Part shown: positions 11,500-19,204 of the stretch, in pieces
Numbering within the stretch: the first letter of the stretch is position 1
How the letters are laid out: the number at the start of each line of letters is the position of its first letter
The notes under the pieces: model-generated
Database searches by the model: none
The model's input: the letters and a program-made list of their open reading frames with translations, nothing else
What the model was told of the DNA's origin: nothing
Position numbers and translations under genes: made by a program
NCBI GenBank assembly: GCA_031277795.1
Contig: JAITLQ010000001.1
Span: 1 to 64,000 of the forward strand
Direction: 5' to 3'
Source: Arthrobacter sp.
GTDB taxonomy: Bacteria > Actinomycetota > Actinomycetes > Actinomycetales > Micrococcaceae
DNA length: 64,000 bases

Positions 11500-12269
11500 C
11501 AGGCGGGCCGAGCGTCGGCCGCTGCGGGGCGCAGGGACTCCACGAGCGAGGACAGCACGTCTTCGATGGGCGGTGCCCCCGCCACGTTCACGAGCTGGTG
11601 GGCCAACCCGGCCCGCTGCGCGCCCTCGATGTCCGCGACGGCGTTGTCGCCCACGTGCAGCACGCGCGCCGGGGGGAGGGGTGCGCCGTGCAGGGAGGCC
11701 AAGGCACCCAGGGTGGCGGAGAAGATGCGCTCCGAGGGCTTGGCCGCGCCCACCTCGTTGGAGAACACCAACACCCGGAAGGCGGGCAGGAGGCCGTTGG
11801 CCGCGAGCGCCCCGCGCATGGTGGCGCCGCCCAGCATGCCCGTGTTGCTCGTGACCGCCACGGGAACCAGGGCGCCGAGCCGCAGCAACAGCCCGGGGAC
11901 CAGCGGGGAGTACGGGAGCGGGGCGAAGCGTGCGCAGATCGCCTCCTGCTCCCGCTCCAGGCGCGTCAGCTCGGCGGCGTCCGGGGCGGCGGAGTCCGCC
12001 AAGGAACGGGCCAGCGCGCCCTGGTGCATGGCCAGGACGCGCTCGGCAAAGCCGACGTCGGCGCCCGTGCGCTCCGCCTCGAGGTCGGCGGCGCGATCCG
12101 CCTCGCGGAAGCAGAGGTCCGCCTCGGCCGAGCGGGCGGGATCCATGCCGAACGAGGACAGTAACAGCGCGGTCCGCGCCGGCTTGAACTCGGGGTGAGA
12201 CTTGATCAGAGTGGACCAGAGGTCGAAGCTGAGCGCTTCGACCTCTAGCCGTTCAACCACCTGCTGCAT
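11499..12269 (-). CDS. HAD-superfamily hydrolase
   Basis: A 256-residue Rossmann-like phosphatase candidate. Motif I is SFDLWSTL with nucleophile D16, motif II is VTSNTG, motif III lysine is in GAAKPSERIF, and motif IV is HVGDNAVADIEGA. The second acid of motif I (D+2), which acts as general acid in most HAD phosphatases, is a tryptophan here (DLW). Non-acid residues at D+2 occur in some dehalogenases and phosphatases, so activity is not excluded but the reaction may differ. It lies between TerD and the PRTases, coupled to the latter. In the Ter setting, removal of a phosphate from a ribosylated product is a fair guess. Confidence 0.85.
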   Translation of the reverse strand: MQQVVERLEVEALSFDLWSTLIKSHPEFKPARTALLLSSFGMDPARSAEADLCFREADRAADLEAERTGADVGFAERVLAMHQGALARSLADSAAPDAAELTRLEREQEAICARFAPLPYSPLVPGLLLRLGALVPVAVTSNTGMLGGATMRGALAANGLLPAFRVLVFSNEVGAAKPSERIFSATLGALASLHGAPLPPARVLHVGDNAVADIEGAQRAGLAHQLVNVAGAPPIEDVLSSLVESLRPAAADARPA

Positions 12270-12305
12270 GCTGATGCGGGAGTCCCCTCGAGATGCCTCG
12301 ACGGC

Positions 12306-12905
12306 CTAGGCGCCGGCGATGTTCCGGGCGACGAGGGCCACCAACTCGTTGGCGACGCGGCCCTGGCCCGGTTCGCCGAGGGCCGTGAAGGCCCAGCCCT
12401 GGGGGCCACGCGAGACGCGGGCCATGAGCATGGCCGTGAACGGGCCGTTGGCCGAGAGCGAGTAGCGGGCGAGCTCCTGGTCGCGGTTGTCCGAGTCGAC
12501 GACGCGCACAAAGGCGTTGTCGATCTCGGAGAAGGTCTCGCCGGTGTAGGAGTTCACCACGAAGTAGACGTGCTGCACCCACGCCGGCAGGGCCGTCAGG
12601 TCCACCTTGATGGACTCGTCGTCGCCGTCGCCGGCGCCAGTGCGGTTGTCGCCGGTGTGCACGACGGAGCCGTCGCGCGAGCGTAGCTGGCCGAAGTACA
12701 CGATCTCCTGCGGGCCGTTGGCGTCGCACAGCAGCGCCGAGGCGTCCAGGTCGATGTCCCGCTCGATGCGCTTGATGCCGCCGAACAGGCCCTTCTTCTC
12801 GATGACCTTGGCGTCCCAGCCCAGGCCCATGCGCACGTTCTTCAGCGACGCACCGTCCTGCTTGGTGAGGTTGATCGACTGTCCCTTGCCCAGATTGATG
12901 GCCAC
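12306..12905 (-). CDS. terD: TerD-family calcium-binding stress protein
   Basis: A 199-residue TerD protein: MxINLGKGQ start, GLGWDA, IDLDASALLCD and the calcium-binding signature GDNRTGAGDGDDE (about 93-105) are all present. The family forms compact beta-sandwich proteins in the cytoplasm linked to tellurite resistance and to phage and membrane stress. Start is GTG 12905, behind GAAAGGA. The frame stays open far upstream, but the family begins here. The protein has an insertion, KVIEKKGLFGGIKRIERD, compared with the other TerD of the operon. Confidence 0.95.
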   Translation of the reverse strand: MAINLGKGQSINLTKQDGASLKNVRMGLGWDAKVIEKKGLFGGIKRIERDIDLDASALLCDANGPQEIVYFGQLRSRDGSVVHTGDNRTGAGDGDDESIKVDLTALPAWVQHVYFVVNSYTGETFSEIDNAFVRVVDSDNRDQELARYSLSANGPFTAMLMARVSRGPQGWAFTALGEPGQGRVANELVALVARNIAGA

Positions 12906-12984
12906 GCTAGGGGTCCTTTCTTGGTGAGGTGAGCGACTTGCGTCGAGGTCGGTGGTGGGGGCGCCAAGTGCGCCCCCACCAGAA

Positions 12985-14082
12985 CTACTGAACCGAGGGC
13001 TCCAGCAGCGCATCCTTCTTGTTGGCCCGGATGGACCAGAGGATGGAGGAGGCGATGAGGACGATGCCGGCCAGGCCGATCACGACCTCGGGGATGGTGA
13101 ACTTCACGGTGATGAGCAGCATGACCGCGAGGACGCCGATGGCCCAGTGGGCGCCGGCCTCCATGTAGCGGAACTGGCTCAGGGCGTCGTGCTCCACGAG
13201 GTAGACGGTCATGGAACGCACGAAGAGCGCGCCCACGCCGAGGCCCATGGCGATGATGATCGGATCCGAGGTCACCGCGAAGGCGCCGAGCACGCCGTCG
13301 AAGGAGAAGCTCGCGTCCAGCACCTCGAGGAACATGAACATGGAGAATGCCGCCTTGCCGGTGAGCACCAGCGTGCGGCCCGTGGCGAGGGCCTCGGCCG
13401 CCTTCTCGTCCATGGCTTCCTCTCGCCGCTCCTGCGCGGCCTCCATGAAGCCGGCCAGACCGTTGACGGCCAGGAACACCACGATGCCGAAGATGCCGGC
13501 GAGGTAGACCTCGTGCCTGATCTCCGGGGCGGCGAGGTTCTCGGCCACGAGGACGAGGGCGATGAGGGCGACGGCCACCGACAGGGCCGAGATGCGGCCC
13601 AGGAACTGCAGGGGCTTTTCGACCCAGCGCAGCCACAGGACCTCGCGGTCGGTGTCGAAGACGAACTCGAGGAAGAGCATCAGCAGGAACATGCCGCCGA
13701 ACGCGGCGATGGTGCCGTGCGCGCTGTGCAGGATGTACCCGTAGGTGCCAGGGGTGCTGGGATCACCCTTCTCCATGGCGAGGTTCCAAGCATCGATGGG
13801 GCCGATGCCGCCGGCCGTCCACACGATGACGAACGGGAACAGCAGGCGCATGCCGAAGACGGCGATGATGATGCCGACGGAGAGGAAGATCTTGCGCCAG
13901 AAGTGGCTCATCTTCGCCAGGTACTTGGCGTTGACGGCGGCGTTATCGAAGCTGAAGACGATCTCGAGGAGAATCAGCATCAGCGTGATGACAACGGCCT
14001 CCCACGCGCCGTAGAAGTAGGCAACCGCCAAACACGCGACGGTGATGGCGAGGTCGATCCGGAAGAACTTGAGCAGCTGCAC
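12985..14082 (-). CDS. terC: TerC-family integral membrane protein
   Basis: A 365-residue polytopic membrane protein of the TerC family (about nine hydrophobic helices). Hallmarks are LLEIVFSFDNAAVNAKYL near the N-terminus and LEVLDASFSFDGVLGAFAVT in the middle, two inverted copies of an acidic membrane motif that related TerC proteins use for metal (manganese) export. I start it at GTG 14082 (MQLLKFFRID) because family similarity begins there and AAGG lies just upstream. It sits between two TerD genes and is probably the membrane anchor of the Ter complex. Confidence 0.95.
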   Translation of the reverse strand: MQLLKFFRIDLAITVACLAVAYFYGAWEAVVITLMLILLEIVFSFDNAAVNAKYLAKMSHFWRKIFLSVGIIIAVFGMRLLFPFVIVWTAGGIGPIDAWNLAMEKGDPSTPGTYGYILHSAHGTIAAFGGMFLLMLFLEFVFDTDREVLWLRWVEKPLQFLGRISALSVAVALIALVLVAENLAAPEIRHEVYLAGIFGIVVFLAVNGLAGFMEAAQERREEAMDEKAAEALATGRTLVLTGKAAFSMFMFLEVLDASFSFDGVLGAFAVTSDPIIIAMGLGVGALFVRSMTVYLVEHDALSQFRYMEAGAHWAIGVLAVMLLITVKFTIPEVVIGLAGIVLIASSILWSIRANKKDALLEPSVQ

Positions 14083-14120
14083 GGGAGCCTTAGGTAGAAG
14101 TGGTGACGCGGGGGAGGGGG

Positions 14121-14711
14121 TCAGCCGGCCACGAGGCCGAACTTGCCGAGCACGGCGGCGAGGTCCACCGCATCCGCCCAGCCCTGGCCCACGGCGCGGA
14201 ACTTCCACTCGCCGTTGCGGCGGTAGAGATCGGCGAAGTGGATGGCGGCCTCGGTGGAGGCGTCCTCGTTGAGCTCGAAGAGGATGGTCGTGGCATCGCT
14301 CTCGTTGTCGGCGTCGAAGAGGCGGACGTAGGCGTTGGAGACCATGCCGAAGTTCTGGCGGCGCTCGACGGCCTGGTCGATGGAGACCACGATGGCGATC
14401 GTCTCGACCTCCGCGGGCACCTGGTCGAGGAATACGTCGATGGACTCGTCGTCACCGTCGCCGGCGCCCGTACGGTTGTCTCCCAGGTGGACCACGGAGC
14501 CCGCGGCGTCCTGGGTCTGGTTGTAGAAGACGAAGTGCGCATCGGAGATGGCGCGACCGTCCGCACCGCAGAGGAAGGCCGAGGCGTCGAGGTCGAAGGG
14601 TGCGCCGTCGGTGGAACGGGCGTCCCAGCCCAGGCCCACGCGGGCGTGGGACAGGGAGGGAGCGGCCTTGGCGAGGGAAATGTTCCCGCCCTTGCTGAGA
14701 TTGATGACCAC
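14121..14711 (-). CDS. terD: TerD-family calcium-binding stress protein
   Basis: A 196-residue TerD/TerE-like protein beginning MVINLSKGGN, with GLGWDA, FDLDASAFLCG, and the intact signature GDNRTGAGDGDDE near 88-100. It lacks the insertion of the terD copy at 12.3 kb, so the two probably have distinct roles, like TerD and TerE. GTG 14711 has GGAAGGA upstream. About 100 bp separate it from the next gene upstream, the widest gap in the operon, and that gap carries a possible internal promoter. Confidence 0.95.
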   Translation of the reverse strand: MVINLSKGGNISLAKAAPSLSHARVGLGWDARSTDGAPFDLDASAFLCGADGRAISDAHFVFYNQTQDAAGSVVHLGDNRTGAGDGDDESIDVFLDQVPAEVETIAIVVSIDQAVERRQNFGMVSNAYVRLFDADNESDATTILFELNEDASTEAAIHFADLYRRNGEWKFRAVGQGWADAVDLAAVLGKFGLVAG

Positions 14712-14763
14712 GAAATGTCCTTCCGGGAAAGTGAGGCAAACGCCGTTTGGATCACAGAATTTG

Positions 14764-14794
14764 TTGACACTATAGACGGTCAACCTTGCGTCAA
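14764..14794 (-). promoter_or_regulatory. Possible internal promoter/operator of the ter operon
   Basis: On the minus strand TATAGT (14774-14769) is a perfect -10 match about 58 bases before the terD start. It is framed by TTGAC (14764-14768) and GTCAA (14779-14783), an inverted pair with a 10-base gap, plus a second GTCAA at 14790-14794, 11 bases on. No well-spaced -35 box. The region is AT-richer than its surroundings. Could be a regulator site feeding terD-terC-terD-HAD-PRTases. Confidence 0.4.
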
Positions 14795-14813
14795 GGTGGG
14801 TGCCCCTGGTCGC

Positions 14814-16112
14814 TCAAGGGCGTTCAAGCAGCCCGACGGCACCCGGGGAACCGATGGGGTAACCAAAGGCCTCGAAGGGGAGTTTCACCCCGCCGTTAAA
14901 GGAACGTTCCTCGAGGCGAATCACCAGGTTTCCGTCCACCACAAAACCGGAGAAAACGGCGATATGGGTGGACTGAGAGGCCGATTCCAGGTGGGCATCA
15001 AAGGTCCCCTGAGAAACATCGTCCTGGAGGCGAATCTGGGTGACCTCCCCGGCCGGGGTGTTCGGGGCCGGGGTGAAGATCACTAGGAAGCGCTCGAGGC
15101 GATGCAGCAGCCGCAGGTGAACGGTGAGCGAGGTGTCGGAGTAGCTGAACACGGGGTCGATGTTGCGCACGCCCTGGGCCGAACCGATCAGCCGGCCGTC
15201 GTTCAGCTCCGCCACGGCCTGCAGGCGCCCGGGGGTGCCGAAGTCCTTGGGCTGAGCGATGGTGAGGTAGCCCGTCCCCGCCTGCACGGGGTTCAGGACC
15301 ACCACGCGCTGGCCGGCGTTGGTGTCGCTGAGCTGCCAGCGCCCGCTGACGCGGGGGAAGTGCTCGGTCCAGACGCGGCGGGGATCGCCCGCAGCCGGAG
15401 CGGCACCGGGAGCCTCGGCCGGCGCTGCCGCCGAACCCGGCGAGAGCTGCGCGCCCGCAGCGGTCGCCGGCGGGGCCGACGGCTCGGTGGGCGGCTCGGG
15501 GAAGAGATCCAACAGGCCCGCGCCGGAGACAGGCGGCGCGGGCGCGGCCGCGGCAGGGCTCGCGGGTGCGGGCGTCGGTGCGGCGGGCGCTGGGGAGCCG
15601 GGGGCGTCCGGTGCGTTTCCGAAGAGGTCGAGCGGGCCGCCCGACGACGTCGGGGCTGGCGGGGCAGCGGGAGGAACAGGCTGGCTGGCGGCGGGCGCGG
15701 GGGCGCCGGGGGTGTCCGGTGTGTCTCCGAAGAGGTCGAGCAGGCCGTCCGACGTCGGGGCCGGCGGGGTGGCGGGAGGAACCGGCCGGCTGGCGGCGGG
15801 CGCGGCAGCGGCCGGGCGCTGGCCCGGGGCGGGCTGCCGACGCGCAGGAGGCTGTGTGCCGTGTCCACCGGGCCGGACCACTTCCGGGGTGTCGGGCCGT
15901 GGGACGGGAGGGGTGGCGTGCCCGCCGGGGCGCACCACCGAGGGCTGCGCCGCGGGTGCCTGGCGGGCCTCTCGGCCGGCCCGCGGCTGCGAGATCAGGT
16001 CGCGGAGGCCCCCGGCGGGCGCCGGGGTAGCGGCGGGTGCGGCGCCCGCCGTCGTCGGCTGCTGAGCAGCGGCCCGGGGATACCGACGAAGGAACGCCTC
16101 GGCGGCGCTCAT
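14814..16112 (-). CDS. Proline-rich repeat protein with C-terminal Ter-associated domain
   Basis: A 432-residue protein of two parts. Residues 1-245 are Pro/Ala-rich and surely disordered. They carry LDLF at 125-128, 161-164 and 201-204, each in a longer G-x-LDLF-G/P-x-x-PD/TxP unit, a weaker GLRDLI at 35-40, and two VVRPGGHxT repeats near 59-67 and 78-86. Residues 247-432 form a beta-rich globular domain (WTEHFPRVSGRWQLSD to the C-terminus) that I do not recognise with certainty; a far-diverged TerD-like domain is possible. ATG 16112 overlaps the upstream stop (ATGA). It may tether Ter proteins through the LDLF motifs; that is inference. Confidence 0.8.
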   Translation of the reverse strand: MSAAEAFLRRYPRAAAQQPTTAGAAPAATPAPAGGLRDLISQPRAGREARQAPAAQPSVVRPGGHATPPVPRPDTPEVVRPGGHGTQPPARRQPAPGQRPAAAAPAASRPVPPATPPAPTSDGLLDLFGDTPDTPGAPAPAASQPVPPAAPPAPTSSGGPLDLFGNAPDAPGSPAPAAPTPAPASPAAAAPAPPVSGAGLLDLFPEPPTEPSAPPATAAGAQLSPGSAAAPAEAPGAAPAAGDPRRVWTEHFPRVSGRWQLSDTNAGQRVVVLNPVQAGTGYLTIAQPKDFGTPGRLQAVAELNDGRLIGSAQGVRNIDPVFSYSDTSLTVHLRLLHRLERFLVIFTPAPNTPAGEVTQIRLQDDVSQGTFDAHLESASQSTHIAVFSGFVVDGNLVIRLEERSFNGGVKLPFEAFGYPIGSPGAVGLLERP

Positions 16113-16663
16113 CTGGGCACCCCTAGGTCCTCGAGCAGGCCCCGCAGACCCGCGGCGTAGCCCTGCGCCACCACGCGGAACTTCCACTCCCCGCGACGGC
16201 GGTAGAGCTCGGCCACGACGGAGGCCGTCTCCGTGCCGAACCCTCCCACCAGGTTCTCGGTGCTCACGATGGAACGGGTGGTGAGCGCATGCGCCACCGT
16301 CACCACACACTGGGGCAGCTGCCTCAGCGTGCGCGGAACCGAGCTGGGCACGGCGTCGATGTAGAGCGCGAGATGGATGCGTTCGATCCCCTCGGGAACC
16401 GCGGAGAGCTTGACCCTGACGCGCTCGCCGTTCTGCACGGGGGCCCAGCCGGCGGCGTCGTCCGGCCCCTGGAGCTGGTTGAAGTACACCAGGTCCTCGG
16501 CGCTCGCCGCCTTCCCATCCGGCCCGGCGAGGATGGCGGCCATGGACAGCACCGAGTCGAAGGCCGGGTCCACCGTGCCCCATTCGATGAGCACATCGAT
16601 CTCGTCCAGGCCCGGGTTTTCGCGCGAGAGCGACACGTTTGCACCGCGCGGCAGGGGACTCAT
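16109..16663 (-). CDS. Degenerate TerD-like protein lacking the calcium signature
   Basis: A 184-residue protein related to TerD by plan: LSRENPGLDEIDVLIEW, FDSVLSMAAILAGPDGK (where others have DxDASAxLL), a middle KLSAVPEGIERIHLALYID, and the ending RRGEWKFRVVAQGYAAGL, which matches the YRRNGEWKFRAVGQGWADA ending of the 14.1-kb TerD. The GDNxTGxGxGDDE loop is missing (AAGWAPVQNGERV instead), so it probably cannot bind calcium the same way. Non-calcium paralogs sit with TerD in other ter operons. Coupled by ATGA overlaps on both sides. Confidence 0.82.
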   Translation of the reverse strand: MSPLPRGANVSLSRENPGLDEIDVLIEWGTVDPAFDSVLSMAAILAGPDGKAASAEDLVYFNQLQGPDDAAGWAPVQNGERVRVKLSAVPEGIERIHLALYIDAVPSSVPRTLRQLPQCVVTVAHALTTRSIVSTENLVGGFGTETASVVAELYRRRGEWKFRVVAQGYAAGLRGLLEDLGVPR

Positions 16664-17124
16664 AGCTGCAGATCACTCCCAGAAAACTTGGTGTCCAAGA
16701 AATCGCCCTGCACCTGCAGGTCTTGAAGGTTGTTCTCGCGCACGGCCACGAGGGTGTCCTCCACGGCGCACGCCAGTTGTTCGAGCTGGCGCTCCACTTG
16801 CGCCCGGGCCTCCGGTTCGTGCCTGGCCCGGGCGTAGGTGCGCAGGGTGGTGGGCAGGTAGTCCTCCAGCATGCGCTCCAGCGTCACGGTGGCCCGCAGG
16901 TCCAGGCGGCGTTCGTCGCCGACCTGCTCCAGGACGGCCCGCACGCCGTCGAGAATCCGCTTGGCCATGACCGTGGCGAAGGGCCCGATCCGTGGGTAAC
17001 TGATGTCCACGTTCTGGTGGACCTCCCGCGCGCGGTCAGCGAGGCTGCGCCCCGGGACCGAGGGCGTCGCGGTGGAGTCGTCATCGCCCCCGCGGGACCC
17101 GCGGAAGAAGGAAGCAAACGCCAT
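16660..17124 (-). CDS. XpaC-like TelA partner protein
   Basis: A 154-residue, mainly helical soluble protein: SLADRAREVHQNVDISYPRIGPFATVMAKRI, then helices rich in Glu, Arg and Leu (LERMLEDYLPTTLRTYARA, VERQLEQLACAVEDTLVAV). It has the size and place of the proteins annotated XpaC or 5-bromo-4-chloroindolyl-phosphate hydrolysis protein that travel with TelA in many Gram-positives; the assignment rests partly on context. Nine bases separate it from telA, and it overlaps the next TerD-like gene (ATGA). Confidence 0.65.
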   Translation of the reverse strand: MAFASFFRGSRGGDDDSTATPSVPGRSLADRAREVHQNVDISYPRIGPFATVMAKRILDGVRAVLEQVGDERRLDLRATVTLERMLEDYLPTTLRTYARARHEPEARAQVERQLEQLACAVEDTLVAVRENNLQDLQVQGDFLDTKFSGSDLQL

Positions 17125-17133
17125 CCGAACGGC

Positions 17134-18348
17134 CTAGTACAGCGGGGCCGAGGCGTCCCCGCCGTCGCGGCGACGCGAGCGCTCAAGGTACTGCGCTGCG
17201 TCGTCGGACTGCTGCTTGAGCACCTGGACGGTCTGGGCCATGGATCGGTTGGCCTCGAGGCGGAAGCGATCCACGGCGTCCATGGCCGCGAAGGTGTTCT
17301 GGAAGGCCACCTTGAGCTTCTCGACGTCGACGGTGCTGCTGGCGGCCTGCTGCTGGATGCGGGCACCCTGCTGGTTCAGGCGCTCGGCGTTGCGGGCGAT
17401 CATGTCGCCTGTGGTCTTGTTGATCGCGTTGGTCTGCTCCAACACGCGCTCCTGCTGCTTGAGCGCCTGATCCATGGTCACGGCCACCGTCAGCGCCATG
17501 AGCGTGGTGTTCTTGGTGCGGTCGACGCCCTTGATGAGCTCGCGATTGTTGTCGCGGATGAGGCCGTAGGCCAGGTAGCCCTGCTGGGCCACGACCTGCT
17601 GCGTCATGAGGTCCTGGTGGCGCTGGCGCACGGCAAAGAGCGCGTCCTTCTCCATGGTGCTCGCGTCCTCCTCGCGGCCCTGGGAGCGCAGCTCCTCGAT
17701 CTTGCGGCTCAGCGCTTCGTCCAACGCGTCAGCGAGCGAACCATAGTCCTTGAGCTTCTGCTGCAGGTCCCACAGCTTCTGGCGCTCGGCATCCAGGGTC
17801 GCGTTGTCCTTGCGCAGCTCGTCCTGGCCGGATTCCAGGGAGCGCACGATCGCGTCCAGCTGGGAGCGGGAGGACTCGAAACGGGCCAGGTAGTTGGTCA
17901 GCTTCTTGCCGCCGGGCAGGAACTTGAAGAGCTTCTTGGCGCCGGTCAGATCGGCGCGGTTGGGGTCCAGCTCGGTGACCATGTTGCGCAGGTCAACGAG
18001 CGTCTTGCCGACCTTGTCGCCTGCGCCGGAGGTCCCCGACACGGCGCGGCGATCCAGGAGGGAGTTCGAGGCCGAGACGGTCTGCTCGATCTCGCGGCCG
18101 CCCATCGAGGCGATGGTGTCGGCCTTGCGCTCGAAGTTCGGCGACTGAATGTCCACCGTCAGCAGATCGTCCACGAATGCCGCGGCCTTCTGCTGCAGCG
18201 CGGTGCCCACCTCGGGACGGGTGGCCAGCTCGGCGCGGCTCTGCTGCACGGCCAGCTCGGAACTCATCGGCTTGATGGGTTCCGGCACGGCAAGCGCGAA
18301 CTCTTCCGCGGGCGCCGGCTGGCTGAGATTGTCCAAATTCAGGTCCAC
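17134..18348 (-). CDS. telA: Toxic anion resistance protein TelA
   Basis: A 404-residue TelA/KlaA-family protein, long-helical and without membrane spans. Visible are the RFESSRSQLDAIVRSLESGQDELRKDNATLDAERQKLWDLQQKL-type coiled coil (middle), TQQVVAQQGYLAYGLIRDNNRELIKGVDRTKNTT and the family-typical ALTVAVTMDQALKQQERVLEQTNAINKTTGDMI region. First gene of the ter operon, GTG 18348 behind CAGGAG. TelA proteins are linked to tellurite, nisin and other envelope stress. No clear promoter is seen in 18349-18450 beyond an AT-rich patch. Confidence 0.95.
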   Translation of the reverse strand: MDLNLDNLSQPAPAEEFALAVPEPIKPMSSELAVQQSRAELATRPEVGTALQQKAAAFVDDLLTVDIQSPNFERKADTIASMGGREIEQTVSASNSLLDRRAVSGTSGAGDKVGKTLVDLRNMVTELDPNRADLTGAKKLFKFLPGGKKLTNYLARFESSRSQLDAIVRSLESGQDELRKDNATLDAERQKLWDLQQKLKDYGSLADALDEALSRKIEELRSQGREEDASTMEKDALFAVRQRHQDLMTQQVVAQQGYLAYGLIRDNNRELIKGVDRTKNTTLMALTVAVTMDQALKQQERVLEQTNAINKTTGDMIARNAERLNQQGARIQQQAASSTVDVEKLKVAFQNTFAAMDAVDRFRLEANRSMAQTVQVLKQQSDDAAQYLERSRRRDGGDASAPLY

Positions 18349-18522
18349 AGAGCACTCCTGGAAGCGTAAAAACCGTTGAGAATTCGCGGTCAGGCTACCA
18401 CGCGAGACTCAGCTCACTCTGGGAGGAAGGGCGATTGCCCGGCGGGCGAAACCCCGATGATTCTCCCCGCGGTGGCGTTGCGGCGGTGGGTCATCTGCGG
18501 TGGTCGCGCGGCCGTGCGGTCC

Positions 18523-18528
18523 TAGCAT
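18523..18528 (+). promoter_or_regulatory. -10 box of leaderless argA-type gene
   Basis: TAGCAT ends six bases before ATG 18535, and no ribosome site exists between them. Transcription would begin at or next to the start codon. Confidence 0.55.
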
Positions 18529-18534
18529 GGGGTC

Positions 18535-19053
18535 ATGGACAACGAAGCAGGGATCACCATTCGCAAGGCGCGCTCGCAGGACGTCAACGCCATCCGATCC
18601 CTCGTGTCCCCCTACGCCGCCGAGCGCATCCTCTTGGAGAAGGAGGCGGTGGCCTACTACGAGGCCATCCAGGAGTTCCGCGTGGCCGAGGACGCGAGCG
18701 GCACCGTGGTGGGCTGCGGGGCCCTGCACTGCATGTGGGAGGACATCGCCGAGGTGCGCACGCTGGCGGTGGCGCCGTCCACGCGCGGCACCGGCACCGG
18801 CCGCCAGCTGCTCCAGGCGCTGCTGCACGACGCGCGCGACCTCGGTATTCACCGCGTCTTCTGCCTCACCTTCGAGGTTCCGTTCTTTGAGCGCAACGGC
18901 TTCGAGGTGATGGCCGAGCAGTCCGCCGTCGACCCCGAGGTGTTTGCCGAGCTGCTGCGTTCACCCGATGACGGGGTGGCCGAGTTCCTCGACCTGGCGC
19001 GCGTCAAGCAGAACACCCTCGGCAACACGCGCATGATCACCACGCTGCGCTGA
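18535..19053 (+). CDS. argA: Amino-acid N-acetyltransferase (short ArgA-type GNAT)
   Basis: A 172-residue GNAT protein. It resembles the single-domain N-acetylglutamate synthase known from M. tuberculosis (Rv2747), which starts arginine synthesis without an amino-acid-kinase domain: IRKARSQDVNAIRSLVSPYA, VVGCGALHCMWEDIAEVRTLAVAP, the acetyl-CoA loop RGTGTGRQLL and FEVPFFERNGFEV are in the expected order. Cytoplasmic. Monocistronic, with a leaderless start. Other arg genes are not in the window, so the role rests on family similarity. Confidence 0.82.
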   Translation: MDNEAGITIRKARSQDVNAIRSLVSPYAAERILLEKEAVAYYEAIQEFRVAEDASGTVVGCGALHCMWEDIAEVRTLAVAPSTRGTGTGRQLLQALLHDARDLGIHRVFCLTFEVPFFERNGFEVMAEQSAVDPEVFAELLRSPDDGVAEFLDLARVKQNTLGNTRMITTLR

Positions 19054-19204
19054 GCCGGCCCTCCCGGGCCCGTGGAGCGGGCCGGGTCGGGTGCACGGGC
19101 CCGGTGCCCCAGGCGCCCCAGGCCGCGTGCCACCCAAAGCGAGTTGTCAGGGTGTGCAAATACCATCTGGTGATCGTTAGTTTGCGTAGTTGAAAGCCTG
19201 AGTA

